The notes under the pieces are model-generated. The model had not been told where the DNA came from and ran no database searches. It saw nothing but the letters and a program-made list of their open reading frames with translations. Positions 1 through 5,714 of a DNA stretch of 7,598 nucleotides are shown here, in pieces. Location of the stretch: contig CAAFRK010000269.1 of assembly GCA_900765235.1 (NCBI GenBank), positions 1-7,598 on the forward strand. The letters run 5' to 3'. The stretch comes from an uncultured Veillonella sp. GTDB lineage: Bacteria > Bacillota_C > Negativicutes > Veillonellales > Veillonellaceae. Numbering within the stretch: the first letter of the stretch is position 1; each line of letters begins with the position of its first letter. The position numbers and the translations under genes are program-made.

Positions 1-253
1 ACACACCTGGAGCCCCATTAAGAGCATCTACAGTGATACCAGAGTCATCAGCAAGGCATGGACGATTCGTAGCCTTTGCATAGTAGCGAGCCTTTAAAAG
101 AGCATTTTCCATAAAGGTTGTACCAGTTTCCTCTGGTTCCTCAATGGAAATAACCTCTTTTACCGGTACACAGTCGATAGATAAATGAGAGAAAGCTTCG
201 GAAAACTCACGAATTTTCCCTTTATTTCCTGTAGCTAATACGATTTGTTCCAT
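1..253 (-). CDS. rdgB: XTP/dITP diphosphatase (RdgB/HAM1 family), N-terminal part; runs off the left edge
   Basis: This enzyme hydrolyses non-canonical purine nucleoside triphosphates (ITP, dITP, XTP) to monophosphate and pyrophosphate, keeping deaminated purines out of DNA and RNA in the cytosol. The 84 visible residues begin with the family's N-terminal nucleotide-binding motif LATGNKGK (residues 6-13). They also carry the ETGTTFMENALLKA segment (42-55) with the conserved E..N pattern, and the catalytic ADDSGI motif (68-73) containing the DDSG signature. About 110 C-terminal residues lie outside the window, judging from the usual length near 200. The ATG at 253 is supported by GGAGGTG at 258-264 inside the 3' end of rph; only 1 nt separates the two genes, so they are almost certainly co-transcribed and translationally coupled. 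The identification is firm. Confidence 0.95.
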   Translation of the reverse strand, partial: MEQIVLATGNKGKIREFSEAFSHLSIDCVPVKEVISIEEPEETGTTFMENALLKARYYAKATNRPCLADDSGITVDALNGAPGV

Positions 254-254
254 C

Positions 255-1010
255 TTACACCTCCGGAGCTGTAGGATATACCTTACCTACTTTATCTGCT
301 GTCGCGCCAAGTACTTCACGTTGTTTAGCCATAAGCTCATCGGTAGCAGCCTCTGCTAAATCAAGTAATGCGTTGAGTTCATCACGGTTAAAGGTACCGT
401 GTTCACCTGTACCTTGTACCTCAACCATGTTGCCAGATCCAGTGCGCACCACATTCATATCCACGATAGCAGCACTGTCCTCTTCATAGCAAAGGTCTGT
501 AATAGGACCGTCAGGACCAATACCTACGGAAATAGCGGCGCAGAAATCAGTAATCGGGAATTTGCCTGCTCCACCAAAGGTGAAGTCCACCGCATCAACG
601 AGGGCCACAAAGGCGCCTGTAATAGAGGCTGTACGCGTACCACCATCGGCTTGAATAACGTCGCAGTCGATCGTAATAGAACGTTCACCGAGGGCTTCAA
701 GGTCTACGACAGCGCGCAACGCACGGCCGATAAGACGTTGAATTTCTACGGTACGGCCCGTTTGTTTTCCCTTAGCAGCCTCACGGCTCACACGAGTTTG
801 CGTAGAACGTGGCAACAAGGAGTATTCTGCAGTTACCCAGCCTTGGCCAGAACCTTTTAGCCAGCGCGGCACAGAATCCTCCACAGTAGCTGTACAGATA
901 ACCTTAGTCTTGCCGCACTCAATGAGTACAGAACCTTCTGCATACTCTGTAAAATTCCGTGTTATTTTAATAGGTCGCAATTGACCTGCTGTTCTATTAT
1001 CACTACGCAT
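255..1010 (-). CDS. rph: Ribonuclease PH
   Basis: RNase PH is a phosphate-dependent 3'-5' exoribonuclease that trims the 3' ends of tRNA precursors and other RNAs, forming a hexameric ring in the cytosol. The 251-residue protein has the usual family length (about 240-260). Visible signatures are GKTKV (33-37), [14 protein letters not shown] (57-70), the phosphate-binding region [15 protein letters not shown] (85-99) with R86, the core motif [15 protein letters not shown] (119-133), and the acidic metal-site segment around D178 and D184 ([13 protein letters not shown]). These positions match the numbering known for the E. coli enzyme. GTGEHGTF (201-208) corresponds to the loop that is often GTAEGEPF. 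The ATG at 1010 has a GAGGTT-type ribosome binding site a few bases upstream. Its neighbour rdgB follows after 1 nt, a pairing common in Firmicutes. The product is intact, with no missing key residue. Confidence 0.97.
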   Translation of the reverse strand: MRSDNRTAGQLRPIKITRNFTEYAEGSVLIECGKTKVICTATVEDSVPRWLKGSGQGWVTAEYSLLPRSTQTRVSREAAKGKQTGRTVEIQRLIGRALRAVVDLEALGERSITIDCDVIQADGGTRTASITGAFVALVDAVDFTFGGAGKFPITDFCAAISVGIGPDGPITDLCYEEDSAAIVDMNVVRTGSGNMVEVQGTGEHGTFNRDELNALLDLAEAATDELMAKQREVLGATADKVGKVYPTAPEV

Positions 1011-1042
1011 AGGAACCTCACCATTCTAAAACTAAACATTAG

Positions 1043-1067
1043 AACGCCCCTTACACAAAGGGGCGTT
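1043..1067. terminator. Strong 10-bp hairpin between the HDAC gene and rph (terminator and/or rph leader stem)
   Basis: AACGCCCCTT (1043-1052) pairs perfectly with AAGGGGCGTT (1058-1067) around a 5-nt loop. On the plus strand it is followed by a T-rich run (TTATTTCTTCTT). On the minus strand, where all the genes lie, it is followed by the weaker TTCTAATGTTT. It may end the deacetylase transcript as an imperfect terminator, but it also lies downstream of the putative rph promoter and would then be the 5' stem of the rph mRNA. A second 6-bp stem (TTCTAA 1024-1029 with TTAGAA 1039-1044) overlaps its base by 2 nt. Confidence 0.55.
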
Positions 1068-1077
1068 ATTTCTTCTT

Positions 1078-1086
1078 ATTATATCA
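1078..1086 (-). promoter_or_regulatory. Extended -10 promoter candidate for rph-rdgB
   Basis: On the minus strand the sequence TGATATAAT gives a perfect TATAAT -10 (1078-1083) with the TG extension one base upstream (1085-1086). At the 17-nt spacing the -35 position is AT-rich and poor (AATAAA), which is tolerable for an extended -10 promoter. Transcription would start near 1071, giving a leader of about 60 nt that includes the hairpin at 1043-1067. The call rests on motif match and position only. Confidence 0.5.
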
Positions 1087-1094
1087 CATGTTAA

Positions 1095-1175
1095 CTATTT
1101 TTTATTACCATGAATCGGATTGTAATGTCCGTTGTGAACATAATACGGTGCATTTCTATAAAAAATCCTTACCAT
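1095..1175 (-). other. Short open tail after the HDAC gene, possibly a severed C-terminus
   Basis: After the deacetylase stop, the same reading frame passes three in-frame stops (1212-1214, 1206-1208, 1197-1199). It then stays open from 1196 to a TAG at 1095-1097. From the ATG at 1175 it encodes 26 residues, including NAPYYVHNGHYNPIHG, a tyrosine/histidine/asparagine-rich stretch that looks like a protein end rather than random DNA. No good ribosome binding site precedes this ATG. It may be a remnant of a longer deacetylase C-terminus, a very small independent gene, or chance: 26 open codons alone are not statistically remarkable. Confidence 0.3.
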
Positions 1176-1210
1176 ATTATAAGAATCTCTACCATGTTAT
1201 AAGAATCACG
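1171..1210. repeat. 20-bp imperfect tandem duplication just beyond the HDAC stop codon
   Basis: Two adjacent 20-nt units (1171-1190 and 1191-1210) both begin ACCAT and contain TTATAAGAATC. They match at 17 of 20 positions. The unit length is not a multiple of three, so the duplication changes the reading frame across it. It sits immediately downstream of the deacetylase stop at 1212-1214. Confidence 0.8.
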
Positions 1211-1211
1211 A

Positions 1212-2642
1212 TCATAGTTCATATTGGCCTGCACCAAGTGGATCGACCACAACATAGCGGCTAGCTCCACCTTCTGCTTTAGCCTTTTCAGCCTCTGCAA
1301 TCGCATCTTGACGAGTACCTTTGTCCGCTTGCCAAGGAATAAATATAGCATATACGCTTTGTGGTCCATAAGGTCCGTATTGGCCTCGTGAAAGTACGCT
1401 ATGCCAGCCCACCTTATCTTCATACATGCGCACCTTTTCAAGTCGTTCCTCTTGTACGCCCGTTTCATCATAGTACACATTGTAGCGGTTCGACCATATA
1501 TCACCTACACCTGTGCGTTCCTCTTCGGCCATCTTATGACGATTAGCCCATTGCACCTTCCACTTAGCGATTAGGTCATCAATATAGGCTGTTACACTTT
1601 GGCTTTGCTTATATTTAACAGGGTCAAAGGCAGGTTCTACGACCTTACTATAATCAAGGCCTGCCATGGATAAAATAATACCTGTATTTACATAAGGTAA
1701 CGCCTCTTGTACGGAGTAACCACCTTCTAAGACAGCTATATCGGCTTGTAGTAAATCAACAAGCTCAGCATAGCCCTTTGCCGTAACCTGCATATTTGCC
1801 AAAGGATCACTAAAGTGATTATCTTGTCCTGCAGAGTTAATAACAATATCTGGATTAAACTCTTCTAAGATAGGTAATACGAGTTCACGCATGACCTTCA
1901 TCAAGCCTTCGTCACCTGTTCCTGGCGGTAATGGGATATCTATATTGCCACCGATGGCTTGTGGTCCACCAAATTCATCCATAAAGCCTGTGCCAGGATA
2001 TAAGGTCCGTCCATCTTGGTGGAAACTAATATATAGCGTATCTGGATCATGATAGAACACATCTTGAGAGCCATCGCCATGATGTACATCTGTATCTACC
2101 ACAGCAACGCGTTTAATACCATAGGTTTGGCGCATATGCTGAATCATAATGGCTTCAATATTTATGGTACAGAAACCACGAATACCATGAACCATGGCCA
2201 TTGCATGATGCCCTGGCGGTCTTACTAGTGCAAAGGCTCGATCTACTTCACCGCGCATAACCGCATCAGCAGCGGCAATAGCCCCGCCTGCCGATACACG
2301 GTGCGCTTCTGTTACCCAGGACTCTAAGTCAGGAGCGCCAACATGAACGCGCTCTATGGTATCCCAATCGGCCACGATAGGATTATATTCCACAATATTT
2401 GGTATATCTAATAAGCCTTCTTCAACGATTTGATCCCGTGTATACAGTAATCTCTCTTGTCGTTCTGGATGAGTTTCAGATATCTTCCAATCAAAGGCAG
2501 GGAAAAACACTAAACCTAAACTATGTTTTGGTGCATTTTCATCAGTATGTAACATATCACCTATATTTGTGTTAATAGCTTTATTCATACCCACATGTCC
2601 AATTCCTTGACGTTCCCGATAGGATAGTCCTTTATTCCACAT
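1212..2642 (-). CDS. Histone-deacetylase-family zinc-dependent amidohydrolase with C-terminal extension
   Basis: This belongs to the HDAC/acetoin utilization (AcuC)/acetylpolyamine amidohydrolase superfamily, cytosolic zinc enzymes that remove acyl groups from amines or lysine side chains. The catalytic set is complete: the His pair in RPPGHHA (H145-H146), zinc ligands D185 and H187 in VDTDVHHGDG (182-191), the third ligand D279 in DNHFSDPLA, and the transition-state tyrosine Y309 in LEGGY. SFHQDGRTLYPGTG (206-219) is also typical. The deacetylase domain covers about residues 42-330. The remaining ~145 residues (QYGPYGPQSVY, a charged AEAEKAKAEGG stretch, then YVVVDPLGAGQYEL) are not part of the standard fold and I do not recognise them. 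The ATG at 2642 is chosen because GGGGGTG lies 7 nt upstream; the internal Met19 lacks a well-spaced site. It overlaps the upstream HyuA-like gene by 11 nt. The substrate is unknown; bacterial members act on acetylated amines, polyamines or acetyl-CoA synthetase. Confidence 0.88.
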   Translation of the reverse strand: MWNKGLSYRERQGIGHVGMNKAINTNIGDMLHTDENAPKHSLGLVFFPAFDWKISETHPERQERLLYTRDQIVEEGLLDIPNIVEYNPIVADWDTIERVHVGAPDLESWVTEAHRVSAGGAIAAADAVMRGEVDRAFALVRPPGHHAMAMVHGIRGFCTINIEAIMIQHMRQTYGIKRVAVVDTDVHHGDGSQDVFYHDPDTLYISFHQDGRTLYPGTGFMDEFGGPQAIGGNIDIPLPPGTGDEGLMKVMRELVLPILEEFNPDIVINSAGQDNHFSDPLANMQVTAKGYAELVDLLQADIAVLEGGYSVQEALPYVNTGIILSMAGLDYSKVVEPAFDPVKYKQSQSVTAYIDDLIAKWKVQWANRHKMAEEERTGVGDIWSNRYNVYYDETGVQEERLEKVRMYEDKVGWHSVLSRGQYGPYGPQSVYAIFIPWQADKGTRQDAIAEAEKAKAEGGASRYVVVDPLGAGQYEL

Positions 2643-4353
2643 ACTGTTTCACCCCCGCTGATAGTTGTACTTTCACAGTGATTAACCGTTCCATCGATTG
2701 CCAGCCCTCTACTACAGGGAAGTCTTCGATACTAATCACCTCTATATCCTGGTCTTTACCAAGACCTAAATGCAATGCCTCTTCACTGAGTACCTCTTTA
2801 GCGCGTTCCACAACTTGTTCTCCCCGCTTTAAGGTACATGTTTGTTGCTTGATTCCCAACTCAGGAATAACGAGCAAGCGCCGTTTTGTATCGACGTGAA
2901 CCGTAAGTTCAATAGTCGATAACGCTAGGGCCGCACCAATAGCATTAGCCACCGCTGCATTATCTGGAATTGTAACAGGCAAATTCAAATACTCGCCGAT
3001 ACTTGGGCCTAAACTAGGCGCCGTACCACCTACCACGACGATTTGGGCAGGTACAAATACATCAGGGTTCACGATGTCTGCCACTACATAGATAGGTCGT
3101 TTATTCTCTGCCGTTACCACCTCATCTATGCCATGCTGAATTGTTTCTAATGCCTTATTGACTATTAATCGCGCCACATCAGAAGCTGTCACGGAACCAG
3201 CTAATTGCTGTTGTTCCTTAGCAGAGTCAGATTTTTGGCTACCATGTAATGACGCAGGTAATCTATTAGCCAATGTCTCTATAGATTGCACAGCTAATTC
3301 AACATCACCATAGCTCGCATGGCCCAGTACAATGAGTGCATCCCCCAAGGTAGGTTCCGCGCCGCCTAGAGCCGCCGATGGGCCCACTCGTTCTGGTCCT
3401 ACTGTAATCTTACCATCTACTATGCGAACTACGGACTCACCACCAATACCGACGGAGGTAACTGCAAAGGATCGCACCGCACTTGGGTATTCTCGAATGG
3501 ATACACCATTTTTGGTCATCAATGGTTTGCCCTGCTTCCATAGAGAAATATCTGTAGTGGTACCCCCAATATCTAATGCCACAGTGTGGTCATCACCAAT
3601 AGCACCAAGGGCGGATAGGCCAAGCACAGTGGCTGCAGGTCCTGTAAAAGCAGTCTCTACAGGTCGACTCACCATATGCTCCATAGGCAAGGAACCGCCA
3701 TCAGCTTTCAAAATATGGAGTGGAGCCTTAACATTACGAATGCTAAGGGCCTCTTCAACATTACGCTTAAACATAGTAAATACAGGTGTTACAGCACTAT
3801 TAAAATAGGCGCTAATAGTGCGGCGAGGGAAATTTAATGAACCACTTAATAAGCTGCCATTAGAAATGGTATTATACTTATCTTTCAGTTCTTCTGTAAT
3901 AGATAGTTCCTCTTGAGGATTACGCACCCCAAATTTAGCAGATACAGCGGCTAAATCAGTGCCACTATGAGATTGAACCATTTTAGCAACATCTCGCACT
4001 GCATTTAGAGGTGTCCGTTCTACCACAATCCCTCTATGATCTGTATAGCCTTGAAGATATATAGGACTCACAGGGAATATATCGTCTACATTACGACCAG
4101 GCCCAGTTACTACATAAAGATCTACTACTTGTTCCTTCTCTTCTACAATGGTATTTGTTACCACTGTAGTGGATAGAGTAACTTGTTCAATATAAGATGT
4201 ATTACAGCCTGCCAAAACTGCATCTAATGCCTCACCTATTCCTTGCATTAGATTATCCTTCGTAGTCCGTCTTTTAGCGGATGCTACTACACGATGACCG
4301 TCGATGATGACTGCATCTGTGAAAGTACCACCTACGTCTAAACCTAGTAACAT
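2632..4353 (-). CDS. Hydantoinase/oxoprolinase family protein, HyuA-like ATPase subunit
   Basis: HyuA-type proteins use an actin/Hsp70-like (ASKHA) fold to bind ATP and activate a cyclic amide such as a hydantoin or 5-oxoproline for ring opening; classical enzymes also need a HyuB subunit. The first phosphate loop is GLDVGGTFTDA (4-14). The Hydant_A_N domain spans about 3-180 and the hydantoinase A core about 185-480. The core carries LKADGGSLP (215-223), FTGPAATVLG (236-245), the second phosphate loop ALDIGGTTTDISLW (259-272), SVGIGGES (300-307) and the adenosine-motif-like VVGGTAPSLG (440-449). A beta-rich tail follows to 573. A hydrophilic serine/lysine/glutamine segment at about 368-388 looks like a flexible loop. 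At 573 residues it is shorter than typical HyuA (near 690), but both phosphate motifs are intact. AAGGAGGTT at 4356-4364 supports the ATG. No hyuB is adjacent; the partner gene is instead the deacetylase. The exact substrate cannot be assigned. Confidence 0.85.
   Translation of the reverse strand: MLLGLDVGGTFTDAVIIDGHRVVASAKRRTTKDNLMQGIGEALDAVLAGCNTSYIEQVTLSTTVVTNTIVEEKEQVVDLYVVTGPGRNVDDIFPVSPIYLQGYTDHRGIVVERTPLNAVRDVAKMVQSHSGTDLAAVSAKFGVRNPQEELSITEELKDKYNTISNGSLLSGSLNFPRRTISAYFNSAVTPVFTMFKRNVEEALSIRNVKAPLHILKADGGSLPMEHMVSRPVETAFTGPAATVLGLSALGAIGDDHTVALDIGGTTTDISLWKQGKPLMTKNGVSIREYPSAVRSFAVTSVGIGGESVVRIVDGKITVGPERVGPSAALGGAEPTLGDALIVLGHASYGDVELAVQSIETLANRLPASLHGSQKSDSAKEQQQLAGSVTASDVARLIVNKALETIQHGIDEVVTAENKRPIYVVADIVNPDVFVPAQIVVVGGTAPSLGPSIGEYLNLPVTIPDNAAVANAIGAALALSTIELTVHVDTKRRLLVIPELGIKQQTCTLKRGEQVVERAKEVLSEEALHLGLGKDQDIEVISIEDFPVVEGWQSMERLITVKVQLSAGVKQYVE
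2650..2656 (-). promoter_or_regulatory. Ribosome binding site deciding the HDAC start
   Basis: GGGGGTG lies 7 nt before the ATG at 2642, within the last codons of the HyuA-like gene. It favours this start over Met19, whose nearest AAGGAA is too far upstream. Together with the 11-nt gene overlap it indicates coupled translation. Confidence 0.65.
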
Positions 4354-4355
4354 AT

Positions 4356-4364
4356 AACCTCCTT
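4356..4364 (-). promoter_or_regulatory. Strong ribosome binding site of the HyuA-like gene
   Basis: AAGGAGGTT, essentially the full anti-16S complement, lies just before the ATG at 4353. It confirms the start and predicts efficient translation of the two-gene unit. Confidence 0.85.
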
Positions 4365-4378
4365 ATCAGAATTAATAG

Positions 4379-4408
4379 AGTATACTTAGAAATGCTAAAT
4401 TAAGTTAA
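4379..4408 (-). promoter_or_regulatory. Putative promoter of the HyuA-like/HDAC operon
   Basis: On the minus strand, TTAACT (4403-4408, four of six matches to the -35 consensus) and TATACT (4379-4384, five of six matches to the -10) are separated by 18 nt. Transcription would start near 4372, leaving a short leader of about 20 nt with the ribosome binding site. The promoter lies just downstream of the preceding operon's terminator, as expected for an independent transcription unit. A 6-bp inverted repeat, ATGCTA (4392-4397) and TAGCAT (4423-4428), brackets the -35 box; an operator role is only a possibility. Confidence 0.45.
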
Positions 4409-4455
4409 AACTCTATTTTATCTAGCATATAACCACTATTAACTTTCACAATATA

Positions 4456-4496
4456 TAAAAAGGCTGTACCCATCTCTATGTGATGAGTACAGCCTT
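4456..4496 (-). terminator. Intrinsic terminator of the thioesterase-murI-cofE-like operon
   Basis: On the minus strand AAGGCTGTAC (4487-4496) pairs with GTACAGCCTT (4460-4469). The stem continues, after one mismatch, with a 4-bp helix (4482-4485 with 4471-4474) around a 7-nt loop, and is followed by TTTTTATATAT. This is a classic Rho-independent terminator starting 3 nt beyond the stop codon of the CofE-like gene. Confidence 0.92.
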
Positions 4497-4499
4497 CTG

Positions 4500-5150
4500 T
4501 TATTTACCAGATACAGATGCGTAATTTTTAATGATAACAATCGGAGTCATTTGGCTATCATTACCAAATGGATTATCGATCAATAATTGTGCAATTTTAT
4601 TACCGTCAATGCCACGGCTTGTACCTAATACAGCGGAACGTTTCAAGTCATTAACGTCTGCTACAACGGCGCCATAACAGCCTGTACGAGATACGATTTT
4701 CTCAGCTACTTTATCTGGATCCTTTGGACCAAATACAATGTGCTTATCAAATGGAGGCATTGTGCCAGTTACGTCATCAGTTAAGGATGCTGCACGAGCA
4801 ATTGCATAGAATACACCTGGTTTGCGGAAAATTTTAGCAATAGCACCTAAAATGAAGGCACCTAATACTTTCCATTTACCATCCAAGTTCATAGCGGATT
4901 GCATGCCGTAAATGGATGCCATAGAACCATCTGGATGGATAAAACGATTAATTAAACGAGCTTGCCAGCATACATCTAGCTCTTCAGGACGTGTAAAACG
5001 ACCTTGCGTAATAGCTACTACAGATTCAGCTACACAAACGATATCTTCAGGTCCAATGTTATGACCGCCAAATTCAACGATAGCATCCACGATGTCATCA
5101 TTATCTGTAAGGATACGTGTTGGCACACATACTAACTCTAATTCTGCCAT
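4500..5150 (-). CDS. Coenzyme F420-0:L-glutamate ligase (CofE)-like protein
   Basis: The protein resembles the CofE family (PF01996/COG1478), whose archaeal and actinobacterial members attach gamma-linked glutamate to F420-0 with GTP. Support comes from the early segment PEDIVCVAESVVAITQGR (34-51), equivalent to the conserved 'GDVLVVKETVVARAEGR' type block, the TDDVTGTMPPFDKHIVFG region (124-141), and GAVVADVNDLKRSAVLGTSRGID (160-182). At 216 residues it is a lone ligase domain with no signal peptide or membrane segment. Bacteria of the suspected lineage are not known to make F420, so another acceptor is likely. In Chlamydia a COG1478 member acts as a folate gamma-glutamyl ligase substitute (FolC2), which is established for that genus and only a hypothesis here. 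AAGGAGGC (5157-5164) supports the ATG. It is the last gene of the operon, 12 nt after the membrane-anchored protein. Family assignment is likely; function is open. Confidence 0.75.
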   Translation of the reverse strand: MAELELVCVPTRILTDNDDIVDAIVEFGGHNIGPEDIVCVAESVVAITQGRFTRPEELDVCWQARLINRFIHPDGSMASIYGMQSAMNLDGKWKVLGAFILGAIAKIFRKPGVFYAIARAASLTDDVTGTMPPFDKHIVFGPKDPDKVAEKIVSRTGCYGAVVADVNDLKRSAVLGTSRGIDGNKIAQLLIDNPFGNDSQMTPIVIIKNYASVSGK

Positions 5151-5162
5151 TGTTATGCCTCC

Positions 5163-5702
5163 TTATTGAACCATTGCTGCTTGAACTTCTTCAGCAGTCA
5201 AACGAATACGTTGTTTATCGATATGATAGTCTGTACGGCCTACGATTTGGTAGTAAATATCGATGTCCATATAAGGGAAGCCCTTAATATCTTCACGAAT
5301 ATTGCCATTTTTACCTGTCAACGTAACAAATACACGGATAGTACCGCCTTTACGAGGTTTGATGATAACTGCTTCAAAATAACCATCATGACGAGGACGG
5401 TTAATATCCATAGCCCATGCATTGACTTTCACAGCATCAAAATGTTCCTCTGGTAACAATGGACGTGGGAATAAATCCATAATTGTACCAAGTTGACGGC
5501 CTTTGTTCACGAATGGAATGTCGCAGAACAAGGTAATGGATTCAAAATTACGATCAGATACTTGGAAGTTTGTTGCCCGTTTTGGTAACAAGATAACCTT
5601 TTCATTACCTTGTTTCAATACGAACAAACGGAATAATAAATACAAAGCGGCAATAGCTACAATAATACCTATTACTACACTTAGGATGTTATAAAACCAC
5701 AT
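5163..5702 (-). CDS. Unrecognised protein with one N-terminal membrane anchor
   Basis: I do not recognise a family. The 179-residue protein starts with one hydrophobic helix (about residues 4-29, NILSVVIGIIVAIAALYLLFR) flanked by lysine/arginine on its C-terminal side, and has no signal-peptidase or lipobox motif. The remaining ~150 residues are soluble and rich in alternating hydrophobic/polar stretches such as FESITLFCDIPFVNKG (53-68), AVIIKPRKGGTIRVFVTLTG (111-130) and MDIDIYYQIVGR (145-156), which suggests a beta-sandwich-like domain. The positive residues after the helix (R25, K30, K35) suggest the soluble domain may stay on the cytoplasmic side, but the topology is uncertain. The ATG at 5702 follows AAGGAG (5710-5715), which overlaps the murI stop codon. 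The gene lies between murI and the CofE-like gene with 12 nt on either side, so it very probably functions in the same operon. Confidence 0.8.
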   Translation of the reverse strand: MWFYNILSVVIGIIVAIAALYLLFRLFVLKQGNEKVILLPKRATNFQVSDRNFESITLFCDIPFVNKGRQLGTIMDLFPRPLLPEEHFDAVKVNAWAMDINRPRHDGYFEAVIIKPRKGGTIRVFVTLTGKNGNIREDIKGFPYMDIDIYYQIVGRTDYHIDKQRIRLTAEEVQAAMVQ

Positions 5703-5714
5703 AGGGCATCTCCT

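Noticed and set aside
399..860. Plus-strand 153-codon reading frame opposite rph
   Set aside because: It is fully antisense to a highly conserved gene, with threonine/arginine-rich noise composition and no recognisable motif or start signal.
1169..1504. Minus-strand 111-codon reading frame overlapping the 3' end of the deacetylase gene
   Set aside because: It lies wholly in another frame of the deacetylase except for its last codons, has cysteine/methionine/arginine-rich composition unlike a real protein, and lacks a ribosome binding site. Only its last few codons matter, for the frameshift finding.
3332..3808. Plus-strand 158-codon reading frame opposite the HyuA-like gene
   Set aside because: It is an antisense shadow of the conserved phosphate-loop region and its proline/serine/threonine-rich composition reflects the complementary codons.
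4392..4428. Inverted repeat ATGCTA/TAGCAT around the putative -35 of the HyuA-like operon as an operator
   Set aside because: The arms are only 6 bp with 25 nt between them in AT-rich DNA, which can easily arise by chance; it is mentioned under the promoter but not called separately.
4500..5150. Evidence for an F420 biosynthesis locus
   Set aside because: No cofC, cofD or FO synthase genes are nearby and the neighbours are murI and a thioesterase, so naming it cofE with that function is not justified.
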